Positions 42,797-52,083 of a stretch of 64,000 nt of DNA are shown in pieces. Below the pieces are notes generated by a model. That model made no database searches and had not been told where the DNA came from. It worked only from the letters and a program-made list of their open reading frames with translations. Numbering within the stretch: the stretch's first letter is position 1; each line of letters starts with the position of its first letter. A program made the translations under genes and the position numbers. The stretch comes from Dehalococcoidia bacterium UBA2158 (GTDB lineage Bacteria; Chloroflexota; Dehalococcoidia; Lucifugimonadales; UBA3495): NCBI GenBank assembly GCA_002328185.1, contig DCWQ01000061.1, positions 77,752-141,751 of the forward strand. Direction: 5' to 3'.

Positions 42797-43981
42797 CTAG
42801 CTGCGCTTCTGGCCGCTGATCAGGTCAAGGTATTTGTAGCCGGAACCGGTGTTGAATAGAACCACCGACTCATTGGGATCCAAGAACTTTTGGTCCAGCA
42901 GTTTCTTCAACCCCACCAGCGTCGCCGCGCCTTCCGGGGCCGGGAATATCCCCTCTGCAGTTGCCATCTCGTACATGGCGTCGATCATCTCTTCGTCCGA
43001 CACCGCCAACGCCGTGCCGCCGGTGGCCCGTATGGCCTCCAAGATCAGATAGTCGGCGAATGGATGAGGGACCCGCAAACCATCGGCCTTGGTGGTGGCG
43101 TTCTCCCACATCTCTGAGGAATCAGCCCCGGCGTCGAAGGCCCTGACGATGGGCTGACATCCGTCCGCCTGCACCGAGATGAACTTGGGTTGCTTTCCTT
43201 CGATCCAACCCAGTTCCAATAGCTCTTTGAAACCCTTGTACATGCCGATGATTCCAGTTCCGCCACCGGTGGGATAGATCACGGCGTCGGGCATCTTCCA
43301 ACCCAGTTGTTGGACAATCTCCAGGCCCATGGATTTCTTGCCCTCGGCGCGGTACGGCTCTTTCAAGGTGGAGAGGTCGAAAAATCCAAGTTCCTTGGCG
43401 ACGGCGACCGCCTCGCGGCCCGCATCGTTGATGAGACCCTTCACAAGGTTTAATTCCGACCCGGCCACCAACGTCTCTTTCTTGTTGGCGTCGGGGGCAT
43501 CCTGGGGCATGAAGACCTTGGTTTCCATTCCCGATCTCGCCCCATAGGCAGCGGCGGCCCCAGCAGCGTTTCCAGCCGACGGCATCGTAAATCCGTTTAC
43601 CTTCAGTTCCATAGCCTTGGAGACTGCGGCGGAGATACCCCTGGCCTTGAACGTGCCGGTAGGGTTCAATCCCTCGTCCTTGATGTAGAGACTGGACATG
43701 CCCAATTTTTCGGCCAGATTGATCGATTTGATCAGCGGCGTGCCGCCTTCGCCCAGGGTGACGATGGCGCCCGGGTCGTCCACCGGAAGCAATTCGGCGT
43801 AGCGCCACATGGATTCAGGCCGGCTGACCAGGCTATCGCGGTCGACCTCACGTCCCAACTTCGCCAGGTCATAGCGGGCGAACAGCACTTTCTCGCAGCA
43901 GGGGCTGATGCCGATCAACTGCTCATGCGGATAGCCCTTGCCGCAAACGGTGCATTCCAGATGGCTGAGATAGCTGGTCAT
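42797..43981 (-). CDS. thrC: Threonine synthase
   Basis: Converts O-phosphohomoserine to threonine, PLP enzyme. 394 residues. N-terminal zinc-ribbon-like 'LECTVCGKGYPHEQLIGISP' with CC, then 'TLGEGGTPLIKS', PLP Lys in 'NPTGTFKARGISAAVSKAME', 'PSAGNAAGAAAAYGARSGME' and 'VIYPTGGGTGIIGMYKGFKE'. The short form with N-terminal Cys motif is common in Chloroflexota and archaea. It is divergent from the FAH-family gene; no threonine operon partner is in view. Confidence 0.92.
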   Translation of the reverse strand: MTSYLSHLECTVCGKGYPHEQLIGISPCCEKVLFARYDLAKLGREVDRDSLVSRPESMWRYAELLPVDDPGAIVTLGEGGTPLIKSINLAEKLGMSSLYIKDEGLNPTGTFKARGISAAVSKAMELKVNGFTMPSAGNAAGAAAAYGARSGMETKVFMPQDAPDANKKETLVAGSELNLVKGLINDAGREAVAVAKELGFFDLSTLKEPYRAEGKKSMGLEIVQQLGWKMPDAVIYPTGGGTGIIGMYKGFKELLELGWIEGKQPKFISVQADGCQPIVRAFDAGADSSEMWENATTKADGLRVPHPFADYLILEAIRATGGTALAVSDEEMIDAMYEMATAEGIFPAPEGAATLVGLKKLLDQKFLDPNESVVLFNTGSGYKYLDLISGQKRS

Positions 43982-44174
43982 GGGGTCCCTAATCTCCTTG
44001 TAAAGCAGGTTTCTGGTGGCTCGCCCTTACTATACGCCAGTAACCGGCCCGCGGAATAGGAGCAAGCGACCGGCAAACCGCGCCTCCCCTTGCCACCGGG
44101 CCGGTGGTTCAGTAACATGCTCGCTACATGCCACCTGAATCAGCGGCACCAGAGGGCCATAGAGAGGGGGAACA

Positions 44175-45098
44175 ATGAAACTGGTATTCTTCGACGACTT
44201 CAAACTAGGCGTGGTTAAAGACGACACGGTGGTCGATGTTTCCGGCGCCGTCAGCGGCGTCGAGCACACCTCGCCCCAAGATCTCATCGGCAAGGTAATC
44301 GAGAATTTCTCGCAGCACCGTGCCGCGCTGCAGCAGGCGGCGGACAGCGGCCAGGGCACTCCCTTGGACCAAGTCCGGTTGCGCTCGCCCCTGCCCAAGC
44401 CGCCCAACATCATCTGCATGGCCGTCAACTATATGGAAGATGGCACGAGGGACGAACCGGCCCCCATCAACGCGTTCCAGAAGTCGCCCAACGCAGTGAT
44501 CGGCGACGGCGACACCATGATCCTACCTGACATTCCCGCCTCCATCTTTGAGGGCGAGGCCGAATTCGCGTTGGTCATCGGCAAACACGCCAGCAACGTC
44601 AAACAAGAAGACGCCTACGACTACATCTTCGGCTACACCAACTTCATCGATGGTTCCGCCAGGGGCCTGCAGGCCGGCGGCAACACCTTCTATCAGATGA
44701 AATCCCGGGACACCTTCGCTCCCATAGGCCCCTATCTGGTCACCGCTGACGAGATCGACGACCCCCAGAAATTGGCCATCAAACTCTGGGTCAACGAAGA
44801 CCTGAAGCAGTCGTTCAACTCGGACGACATGGCCCACAAGATTCCAAGAATCATCGAGTGGGTCAGCTCCATCCACGAGCTGGAACCCGGAGACGTCATT
44901 GCTACCGGGACCAACCACCGTGGCCTGAGCGCGTTCCAGAACGACGACAAGATCGAGCTGGAGGTTCAGGGTCTGGGCATACTGCATTTCAGTGTCCAGG
45001 ACAACCTGAAGCGCACCTGGCCCAGGACCACTCGCCTGGAGATGGCCGATTCCGGCAGAGAGGGCACCGTGCCCCAGGACGGCGGTAAATACGCCTAA
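44175..45098 (+). CDS. Fumarylacetoacetate hydrolase family protein
   Basis: 307 residues. FAH-fold motifs: 'KPPNIICMAVNYMEDG', metal ligands in 'IFEGEAEFALVIGKHASNVK' (E-x-E), 'FGYTNFIDGSARGL', 'DTFAPIGPYLVTADEIDDP' and 'PGDVIATGTNHRGL'. Members hydrolyse or decarboxylate acylpyruvates and 2-oxo-hept-3-ene-dioates in aromatic degradation. ATG 44175 behind GAGAGGGGGAAC. The next two genes (small partner and amidase) are on the same strand, so a joint catabolic unit is possible. Confidence 0.88.
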   Translation: MKLVFFDDFKLGVVKDDTVVDVSGAVSGVEHTSPQDLIGKVIENFSQHRAALQQAADSGQGTPLDQVRLRSPLPKPPNIICMAVNYMEDGTRDEPAPINAFQKSPNAVIGDGDTMILPDIPASIFEGEAEFALVIGKHASNVKQEDAYDYIFGYTNFIDGSARGLQAGGNTFYQMKSRDTFAPIGPYLVTADEIDDPQKLAIKLWVNEDLKQSFNSDDMAHKIPRIIEWVSSIHELEPGDVIATGTNHRGLSAFQNDDKIELEVQGLGILHFSVQDNLKRTWPRTTRLEMADSGREGTVPQDGGKYA

Positions 45099-45199
45099 GG
45101 GTAAATCTAGACCCTGATCGATCCGCAAACTCGGAGGCGGACCCGCCACTAAACACCGGCAAGGCCGCCTCTGTCATTCAGGCATCAGGAGTAGCATTC

Positions 45200-45385
45200 A
45201 TGGCAGACGAACAGATTTCGATGGAAGAATTCAAGTTCATGGCCGACCGGGCCGGTCTGGGCATGGACCAGGCGGAACTCGACCACCTCAAGCCCATCTA
45301 TGAACTATACCTAGGGTACACGGCGATGCTGCATTCCATTGACTTCGGACCGGAAGAGATGGTGGTGGAGTTTCATCCGGATTAG
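45200..45385 (+). CDS. Small amidase-associated protein (GatC/AtzG-like)
   Basis: 61 residues: 'MEEFKFMADRAGLGMDQAEL', 'LKPIYELYLGYTAML', 'FGPEEMVVEFHPD'. Length and pattern (helix, helix, then an acidic PEE..F.P tail) match the small subunits that wrap around amidase-signature enzymes, such as GatC or AtzG. The amidase follows 290 bp downstream. ATG 45200 with CAGGAGTAG upstream. Role as partner is inferred from pattern and neighbourhood. Confidence 0.65.
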   Translation: MADEQISMEEFKFMADRAGLGMDQAELDHLKPIYELYLGYTAMLHSIDFGPEEMVVEFHPD

Positions 45386-45458
45386 CTGGCACCCCAACTC
45401 CGACTACGTCGAGAGTCTCCCCAATTCATTGGGGGCCTAATTTTCCCCGCTCCGGCAC

Positions 45459-45561
45459 TGTCATTTTGAGGAGCGCCGTAAGCCGACGAAGAAACTCGTT
45501 TTGCGGTTCCGCCCAGACCTACGAAAGCAGTAAGACCCCTCGCTATTCTCGGGGTGACAGC
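45459..45561. repeat. Dispersed palindromic repeat, family A
   Basis: TGTCATTTTGAGGAGCGCCG at the left, TCTCGGGGTGACAGC at the right, inserted between the small partner gene and the amidase. It may separate what was once a tight pair. Confidence 0.7.
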
Positions 45562-45674
45562 AAAATACGGCATCCAAATCTGGATACTCGGTTTCATAGG
45601 TGCCGACGCAGATAACCCGGTTAAGAGAACGGGAAATTCGTAACTTGTTATTCAGAGATATGGCGGTGAGACAC

Positions 45675-47081
45675 ATGGAGCAGACCGACAAGAAACTACA
45701 CCATCTGACGATTCACGAAGCGGGCAAGCTTCTGAAAGACGGCGAGCTCTCTCCGGTCGAGCTGACCCAGGCTTTCTTCGACCGGATAGCCGATACTGAC
45801 GACCGGCTGCACTCGTTCATCACGCTGTTGCACGAGAACGCAATAGGCGAGGCCCGGGCCGCCGAGGCAGAGATACGTAGCGGCCGCTACCGGGGCCCGC
45901 TCCACGGGATACCCATCGCCCTGAAAGACCTCTACGACACGGCTGGGATTCGCACCACCGCCGGCTCTAGAGTAGATTTCGACCGCGTGCCTACAGTTGA
46001 CTCGACCCCGACCGCCCGCCTTAAAGATGCCGGGTCGATCTTGCTAGGCAAGCTGGCCATGCATGAATTCGCCCTGGGCGGTCCAGACTGGTCAACGCCC
46101 TTCGAGCCCGCCTGCAACCCCTGGAACCTGGACCACATCACCGGCGGTTCCAGCAGCGGTTCAGGTTCATCGGTCGCTTCAGGCCAGGCCATGGGCGCCC
46201 TTGGTTCTTGCACCGGAGGCTCCATACGCGGCCCTGCATCCTTGTGCGGAATAGTAGGTCTGAAACCAACCTACGGCCGGGTCAGCCGCGCTGGCGTGGT
46301 CACCCTGAGTTGGTCGCAAGACCACGTGGGCCCCATGACCTGGACGGTGGAAGACAGCGCCTACATGCTCCAGGCCATCGCGGGTCACGACCCCAAGGAC
46401 CCCACCAGCAGCAAGGCGATAGTCCCCGACTATTCGTTGTCGCTCAGGGAAGACATCCGAGGCAAGACCATCGGGCTGCCTCGGCACTATTTCTTCGATG
46501 CCGACCCCAGCGTGAATGCAGAAGTCGTGTCGGTTGTAGAGAAGGCCGTGGGGGAGCTGGAGAAGCTTGGAGCCAAGATAGAAGAGATCGAACTTCCCAG
46601 TCTGGAATACGTCCGCGCCGCCAACACCGTAATCATGGTCAGCGAGGCTTTCGCCTTCCACGAGCCAAACCTCAGGTCCAGGCCAAAGGACTTCGGCGAT
46701 ATCGTCCGCGCCAGGTTCCGTATCGGCGGCATGCTTAGCGCCGGCGACTACCTGCAGGCGCAGCGTTGCCGTCAGTGGAGCAAGCGGGAATTCGCGGAGG
46801 CTTTGAGGAATGTTGACTTCTTCGTGACGCCCACCATGACCCAGCCGGCGCCGGCGTTCAAAGGCTACGACCCCAACGACACCATCAGGGGCCGGAGTTT
46901 CACCGCCCCGTTCAACGTCACCGGGCTTCCAGCCATCTCCGTGCCCTGCGGCTTCACTGAGACCGGACTGCCCGTAGGCATGCAGATAGCGGGAAAACCC
47001 TTCGACGAACCCGGCGTGATCCAGGCGGCCTACACCTACCAGCAGCACGCCCGCTGGTACGAGCAACGGCCAAATATCTAA
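45675..47081 (+). CDS. Amidase signature family protein
   Basis: 468 residues from ATG 45675 (GGTGAG upstream; ATG 45660 also possible). The Ser-cisSer-Lys triad is visible: Lys in 'GIPIALKDLYDTAGI', cis-Ser in 'ITGGSSSGSGSSVASGQAMG' and nucleophile Ser in 'GSCTGGSIRGPASLCG'. The usual GSDTGGS reads GSCTGGS. Then 'VGLKPTYGRVSRAGVV' and 'FNVTGLPAISVPCGFT'. Likely hydrolyses an amide or ureide; similar to GatA and to allophanate/biuret hydrolases, but no gatB is nearby, so a catabolic role is favoured. It overlaps the convergent MFS gene by 4 bp. Confidence 0.88.
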   Translation: MEQTDKKLHHLTIHEAGKLLKDGELSPVELTQAFFDRIADTDDRLHSFITLLHENAIGEARAAEAEIRSGRYRGPLHGIPIALKDLYDTAGIRTTAGSRVDFDRVPTVDSTPTARLKDAGSILLGKLAMHEFALGGPDWSTPFEPACNPWNLDHITGGSSSGSGSSVASGQAMGALGSCTGGSIRGPASLCGIVGLKPTYGRVSRAGVVTLSWSQDHVGPMTWTVEDSAYMLQAIAGHDPKDPTSSKAIVPDYSLSLREDIRGKTIGLPRHYFFDADPSVNAEVVSVVEKAVGELEKLGAKIEEIELPSLEYVRAANTVIMVSEAFAFHEPNLRSRPKDFGDIVRARFRIGGMLSAGDYLQAQRCRQWSKREFAEALRNVDFFVTPTMTQPAPAFKGYDPNDTIRGRSFTAPFNVTGLPAISVPCGFTETGLPVGMQIAGKPFDEPGVIQAAYTYQQHARWYEQRPNI

Positions 47082-48394
47082 TCGGCCGCAGAGCCCCGCA
47101 ATGGCTCAGACCGGGCATCCTCAGGAAGATTGTCCTCCCAATCGAGGATCAATACCCGGTCGGTCCGGTCCATGGACATGATTAACACGGCCCCCGCCAG
47201 GCTTGTGGCCACCGAAAGGGCGATGGTCAGCACGTAGTCTCCGAAGAAGCCAAACAGCACGCCGCCGATCCATCCGCCCGTGGCCATGCCCAGCATCGCG
47301 CCGGAAAGCTGCCAGCCGAACGATCGCCCCAACGACCCTTCGCCGTAGTAACTGCGGTTGATGATTGGGAAGGCCGACCCCTCTCCCCCGTAGCCGATGC
47401 CGAAGACCACTGCGAACAAGTAAAAGCTCCAGGTGTCGTTGGTCCAAAACAGCATCAACACCGGCAATCCTTGGAACACATACATCACCGCCATGGTGCC
47501 CCTGGCGCCCAGGGAGTCGGCCAGCACGGGAGTTAGGAACCGGGTCAGGCCGCTGACCAAAGCCAGGGTGCTCAGGACCCCCGCCGCCGCCACGGAACCA
47601 ACCCCGGCCAGCACGGCGATGGGGATGATGTATACGATCACGATGGCGTGGGACACACAGCCCAGGTAGTGCACCATCACCAACTTCCAGAACGCGGACG
47701 TTGACTGGATGGATGCGGCCCTGACCTTGTCCCGCAGCATGCGTATCTCGTGGGTGAACCGTGGGTTAATCTCACCCGACCAAGCTCCTCCCAGCGGATC
47801 GATGCCCATATCCGACGGCCTGCTGCGGAAGAAGAATACGATGATGGTCATGGCCGTTCCGCAGCCGATGCCCAGACTCCAGAAAGCGACCCGCCAGTCG
47901 TAATGGGCCAGCAGAATTCCGATCAGCAGCGTGGTGCCGGCTGGCCCAACCCCCTGGGCGCATTGCAGCAGTCCCACCCCAACTCCCAGCTTCTCGCGGA
48001 ACCAGTAGGTGGCGGTGGTGATCAGCGCCACGTTGAGACAGCTCTGGGTGACGCCCAGGAAGATTCCGTAGGAGACCCAGATGTGCCAGACGTCGGTCGC
48101 CAGAGCAGAGATTGCCGTGCCGATGAAGAAGCACGCCATACCGGCGAACAGCACCGGACGGCCGCCGTACCGGTCGGTGGCTACCCCGATCATCGGGGAA
48201 AGCACGGCGCTCACGATGGCGGAGATGCCGTAGGCCAAGGTGATGGAGCCTTGGCTCCACCCGTACTCGTCCTGTAAAGGTAGGATGACAACACCGAAGG
48301 CCTGGGTGATCGACCCGCCGCCCAGGTATAGCAATACGGATAGGCCTATGATGATCCACGCGTAGTGGACTCGTGGTAAACGTAGTCGCATCAA
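47078..48394 (-). CDS. MFS transporter
   Basis: 438 residues with about 12 hydrophobic segments in two halves joined by a hydrophilic loop near residues 190-230. 'ATDRYGGRPVLFAGMACFFI' is the MFS loop 2-3 motif, and 'WIIIGLSVLLYLGGGSITQA' opens TM1. It resembles the oxalate:formate antiporter/monocarboxylate group. Convergent with the amidase, so it may or may not carry that enzyme's substrate. Confidence 0.87.
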   Translation of the reverse strand: MMRLRLPRVHYAWIIIGLSVLLYLGGGSITQAFGVVILPLQDEYGWSQGSITLAYGISAIVSAVLSPMIGVATDRYGGRPVLFAGMACFFIGTAISALATDVWHIWVSYGIFLGVTQSCLNVALITTATYWFREKLGVGVGLLQCAQGVGPAGTTLLIGILLAHYDWRVAFWSLGIGCGTAMTIIVFFFRSRPSDMGIDPLGGAWSGEINPRFTHEIRMLRDKVRAASIQSTSAFWKLVMVHYLGCVSHAIVIVYIIPIAVLAGVGSVAAAGVLSTLALVSGLTRFLTPVLADSLGARGTMAVMYVFQGLPVLMLFWTNDTWSFYLFAVVFGIGYGGEGSAFPIINRSYYGEGSLGRSFGWQLSGAMLGMATGGWIGGVLFGFFGDYVLTIALSVATSLAGAVLIMSMDRTDRVLILDWEDNLPEDARSEPLRGSAAD

Positions 48395-48527
48395 GAGATC
48401 GAAGTATTCCTAATCTTGGAGAAAACTTTCTCGCCAGCATCGGATTGTAGCTGGCAAGGCACCCAAATTGGAATACCCCTTACCTAGTCTTGCGACTGAC
48501 TGGAAACAGACCCCGTGTGCCGGCTAT

Positions 48528-49148
48528 TTACGGGCTGAGGCGAAACGGCGGGTATACATCCGTCGCCATAAGGAATGCATATGCGCCGACCCGATTGGAC
48601 CAACGCATCACGCCGACGACAAAATCGAACAATCCCCTTGGGTAACGGCCCGTGAGCAAAATGGCGAACCAAGACACCAGGACCGCGAGTATCGCCAAGA
48701 CGATCAGCACCATCAAAATGATGTAATGGGGGATGGCCAAGATCCATTTCACTATCGGTAGCCAGCGGTTCAGGTCCCGTTCCGCATCGGGATAGCGAAT
48801 CTCCAGGCGAACAGCCTGCTCTTCGTCCGTAGAGGGATACTGGTCTCCCATCAACAATATGTATGCGGTAACACGGTTGGTGAACTTAGAAAGGGCAAGG
48901 TCCCAGTCGAACCACCACCTAGGGTACTTTTGGCGGAACACGATCATCAGCAAAGGCCCGAGCACAAGTGTGCCGCCGGCCGCGCCGCTGAAGGCGGGTA
49001 ACCCGCCCGACTCGCCAGTTACGGCCCCAAGCAGGATCGCGATTGGGATAATAAATAGCACCCGGAAGAACACGGTAAAGCGGTCTCGTGCCTCCTCAAA
49101 ATAATCGACATTGAACTGTACTGGATACGGATTATCGGACTGGGCCAT
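48528..49148 (-). CDS. DUF4389 domain membrane protein
   Basis: 206 residues from ATG 49148 (a longer start at 49202 has no support). Internal duplication: 'PRWWFDWDLALSKFTNRVTA' with 'YILLMGDQYPS', and 'PRGLFDFVVGVMRWSNRVGA' with 'YAFLMATDVYPPFRL' are the two DUF4389 units. Membrane helices near residues 30-50, 60-80 and 145-175. Function unknown. Confidence 0.82.
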   Translation of the reverse strand: MAQSDNPYPVQFNVDYFEEARDRFTVFFRVLFIIPIAILLGAVTGESGGLPAFSGAAGGTLVLGPLLMIVFRQKYPRWWFDWDLALSKFTNRVTAYILLMGDQYPSTDEEQAVRLEIRYPDAERDLNRWLPIVKWILAIPHYIILMVLIVLAILAVLVSWFAILLTGRYPRGLFDFVVGVMRWSNRVGAYAFLMATDVYPPFRLSP

Positions 49149-49347
49149 TTTCCCATACATCAATTGATTCGAATCGAAAAGATTACTATGATCCTGGATC
49201 ACCTCAGTATAGAGACGTTTTATTATTGATAGCTAGCGTGATACCACTCGTTCCTGCGAATTTCAGCAGACAGACCTAGCCGATGTGCGTTTGTCATCAA
49301 CCACCGCCCATCTAAAACCCTCCGCCCACGGCTAACCGGAAACGATG

Positions 49348-49353
49348 TAGAAT
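49348..49353 (+). promoter_or_regulatory. TAGAAT -10 box before the LLM/DszA cluster
   Basis: TGTAGAATTGGGC, 54 nt upstream of ATG 49408; no clear -35. Same style as other -10 boxes in the window. Confidence 0.35.
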
Positions 49354-49407
49354 TGGGCAACCGGCAGATACAAAGCGCGTGCCAGACCTCAAGCACGAAC
49401 GGAACAC

Positions 49408-50466
49408 ATGAGCACTAACGGCCAAAAACTTACCCTGACGCTCAGCATCCTAGACCAGAGTCCGGTGCACCAGGACGAAGACGCCGCCCAGGCCTTCCAG
49501 CACACCATCGAGCTGGCGACCAAGGCCGACGGCTGGGTCTACCACCGTTATTGGGTCGCAGAGCACCACAGCTCGGACCGGGTTATGGGGTCGTCGCCCG
49601 AGGTCCTGATCTCACATCTCCTGGCCAAAACCAGCCGTATCCGGGTCGGCTCCGGCGGCGTGATGTTGCAGCACTACAGCCCCTACAAGGTTGCCGAGAA
49701 CTTCAATGTGCTGGCGTCGCTGGCTCCCGGCAGAGTGGACTTGGGCATCGGCCGTGGACCGGGCGGGCTGCCCCAATCGACCATGGCCCTGCAACAGGCA
49801 GCCGCCGGTGAGCGGTCCATCGGCGACAAGATCACTGAGCTATGCAATTATCTCGGCGGGGAATTGCCCAAAACCCATCCTTTGCACGGTCTGATGGCCA
49901 GCCCCCAACCTCCCGAAGCAGCAGGCTTGTACCTGCTCGGCACGTCCGTCTCCAGCGCCGAGATGGCCGCCGAGTTCGGAATGCCCTACGTGTTCGCCCT
50001 CTTTCTGAACAGCGACCAAGGCGTCATGACCGAGGCCATGAAGACCTACCATTCAATGTACGACTCCGAAACCGGCCAGAAGCGAGCCATGCTCGCCCTG
50101 CCGGTGGTCGTGGCCGAGTCCGCCGATGAGGCCGCCGCCTACGCCGCCGATATCAAGGTCGTTCGTATCACTTTGGAGAGCGGACGGACCCTGACCGCCG
50201 GGAACCTGGCCTCCGCCGAGGATTTCGGCAAGCAATCGGGCGAGGAATTCGAGATCAACGTCTACGACGCACCCGTGGTCCACGGCTCGCCCGAGCTGGC
50301 CCTGAAGAAACTGTTGGACATCCAGACATTACATAACGTAGAAGAGATAATAGTGGTGACGGCCATCAACGATTTCTCGAAGCGGCTCCGCTCCTATGAG
50401 CTGCTGAGCCAGGCTGTCACCGAGTCCATTGGTGAATCCGTTGGGGCCAACAAAGGTGGGAAGTAG
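49408..50466 (+). CDS. LLM class flavin-dependent oxidoreductase (MsnO8-like)
   Basis: 352 residues, luciferase-like fold: 'LTLSILDQSPVHQDEDAAQA' N-terminus (typical of the MsnO8/YceB-like group), 'YHRYWVAEHHSSDRVMGSSP', 'RIRVGSGGVMLQHYSPYKVA' and 'LAPGRVDLGIGRGPGGLPQS'. It needs reduced flavin. It stands 1 bp before the DszA-type gene and shares its strand with an FMN reductase 1.6 kb on, so the three probably form one oxygenase system. Confidence 0.9.
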   Translation: MSTNGQKLTLTLSILDQSPVHQDEDAAQAFQHTIELATKADGWVYHRYWVAEHHSSDRVMGSSPEVLISHLLAKTSRIRVGSGGVMLQHYSPYKVAENFNVLASLAPGRVDLGIGRGPGGLPQSTMALQQAAAGERSIGDKITELCNYLGGELPKTHPLHGLMASPQPPEAAGLYLLGTSVSSAEMAAEFGMPYVFALFLNSDQGVMTEAMKTYHSMYDSETGQKRAMLALPVVVAESADEAAAYAADIKVVRITLESGRTLTAGNLASAEDFGKQSGEEFEINVYDAPVVHGSPELALKKLLDIQTLHNVEEIIVVTAINDFSKRLRSYELLSQAVTESIGESVGANKGGK

Positions 50467-50467
50467 C

Positions 50468-51805
50468 ATGGCAGAACAACGAAAGATGCGGTTGGGCGCA
50501 TTCTTCTCCGGAAGCGGCGGCAACATGGCATCGTGGCGGCACCCCAGCGCGGTGCCCGACGGCGCGGTGAACCTGGAGTATTACCAGGGCATGACCCGCA
50601 AGGCCGAGGCCGCCAAGCTGGACTTTGTCTTCTTTGGCGACGGGCTGTATATCAGCGAGAAGTCCCACCCCAATTTCTTGGTCCGTTTCGAGCCCCTGAC
50701 CCTGCTGGCCGCGCTGGCCATGGACACCACCAACATCGGCCTAGCCGCGACCCTCTCGACCACCTACAGCGATCCCTACACCGTGGCCCGGCAGTTCTCA
50801 TCCATCGACCATCTGAGCAACGGCCGCGCCGGCTGGAACATCGTCACCTCGCCGCTGGAGGGCTCCGCCGCCAACTATAACAAGCCCGAGCACCCCCAAC
50901 ACGACCTGCGCTACCGCATGGCCGGCGAGTTCGTGGAGATCACTAAGGGCCTGTGGGACTCCTGGGAAGACGACGCTTTCATCCGCAATAAAGAGTCCGG
51001 GGTGTTCATCGACCCCTCCAAGATGCACCGGCTCGATCACAAAGGCGAGTTCTACTCAGTCCAGGGCCCGCTGAACATATCCCGCTCCAAGCAGGGCGCC
51101 CCGGTGCTGATCCAGGCCGGCTCTTCCGAGGCTGGAAGATGCTTCGCGGCCAAGGTGGCCGACGCCATATTCACCGGCCAGGCAACCAGCGCCGACGCCG
51201 CCGGGTTTTACAAAGACATCAAGACACGGGCGAAAGAAGCGGGCCGGGACCCTGGAGAAGTTCTGATCCTGCCTGGTTGTTCTCCAATAGTGGGAGACAC
51301 TCCCGAAGAAGCCGAGGCCAAGTACCAGGAGATTGCCAATTTGGTGGTCATCGACGACGCCTTAAACTACCTGGGACGCTACTTCAACGACATGGATTTC
51401 TCACCTTACGACCTGGACGAGCCCTTCCCGGACCTGGGGGACTTCGGCCGTAACGGCTGGGAGAGCACCACCGACCGCATCAAGCAGGTGGCCAAAGAAG
51501 AGAACCTGACCCTGCGGGAGATGGCGATAAGGTCCACCACACCCCGGAACGAATTCATCGGCACGCCCACCCAGGTTGCCGACACCATGCAGTCCTGGTT
51601 CGAGAAGAACGCGGCCGATGGCTTCATGCTGGTCCCCAGCGTCCTTCCCCAGGGGTTCAACGACTTCGTAGACCACGTCCTGCCCATCCTGAAAGAACGC
51701 GGCCTCTTCCGCACCGAATACGAATCCGACACCCTCCGAGGCAACCTAGGCCTACCCAAACCCGAAAACCGCTACTCCAAGCAGGCCGGTGAGAAAAATG
51801 CTTAG
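50468..51805 (+). CDS. NtaA/SnaA/DszA family FMNH2-dependent monooxygenase
   Basis: 445 residues from ATG 50468, which follows the preceding stop by 1 bp. Family features: 'MRLGAFFSGSGGNMASWRHP', 'YYQGMTRKAEAAKLDFVFFG', 'ATLSTTYSDPYTVARQFSSI', 'NGRAGWNIVTSPLEGSAANY' and 'GEFYSVQGPLNISRSKQGAP'. Relatives oxidise nitrilotriacetate, pristinamycin IIB or dibenzothiophene sulfone with FMNH2 from a separate reductase. The substrate here is unknown; the reductase candidate is at 52084. Confidence 0.92.
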   Translation: MAEQRKMRLGAFFSGSGGNMASWRHPSAVPDGAVNLEYYQGMTRKAEAAKLDFVFFGDGLYISEKSHPNFLVRFEPLTLLAALAMDTTNIGLAATLSTTYSDPYTVARQFSSIDHLSNGRAGWNIVTSPLEGSAANYNKPEHPQHDLRYRMAGEFVEITKGLWDSWEDDAFIRNKESGVFIDPSKMHRLDHKGEFYSVQGPLNISRSKQGAPVLIQAGSSEAGRCFAAKVADAIFTGQATSADAAGFYKDIKTRAKEAGRDPGEVLILPGCSPIVGDTPEEAEAKYQEIANLVVIDDALNYLGRYFNDMDFSPYDLDEPFPDLGDFGRNGWESTTDRIKQVAKEENLTLREMAIRSTTPRNEFIGTPTQVADTMQSWFEKNAADGFMLVPSVLPQGFNDFVDHVLPILKERGLFRTEYESDTLRGNLGLPKPENRYSKQAGEKNA

Positions 51806-51837
51806 CCCTTCCCAGCTAAAATCGGGGGGGGTGTACC

Positions 51838-52018
51838 CGTTCGTGGTTAGCCCCGTCGAACCACCTGTAGGCATGAACTAAGTTCCCCTGTTCAGAACCT
51901 TGACTGATGCGCATCCTTCGACGGAGCACAGGACGAGCGGATTGCTGATCGCCAACCGACAATAATCCCCTCTCTCGTCGTCCTTCCGCGGAAGGAGGGG
52001 AGGGTTAGGGCGGGGCGA
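51838..52018. repeat. Two dispersed repeats between the monooxygenase and the FMN reductase
   Basis: CGTTCGTGGTTAGCCCCGTC (51838-51866, imperfect palindrome, related copy at ~62594) and a family B unit (TCCTTCCGCGGAAGGAGGGG, ~51980 onward). No gene seen in 51806-52083. Confidence 0.65.
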
Positions 52019-52083
52019 ACTCTCGCCTAAGTCCCGGTCCTCTCTCGAACCACAATAAGAGAAAACCGCTAGGAGGCAACCAA

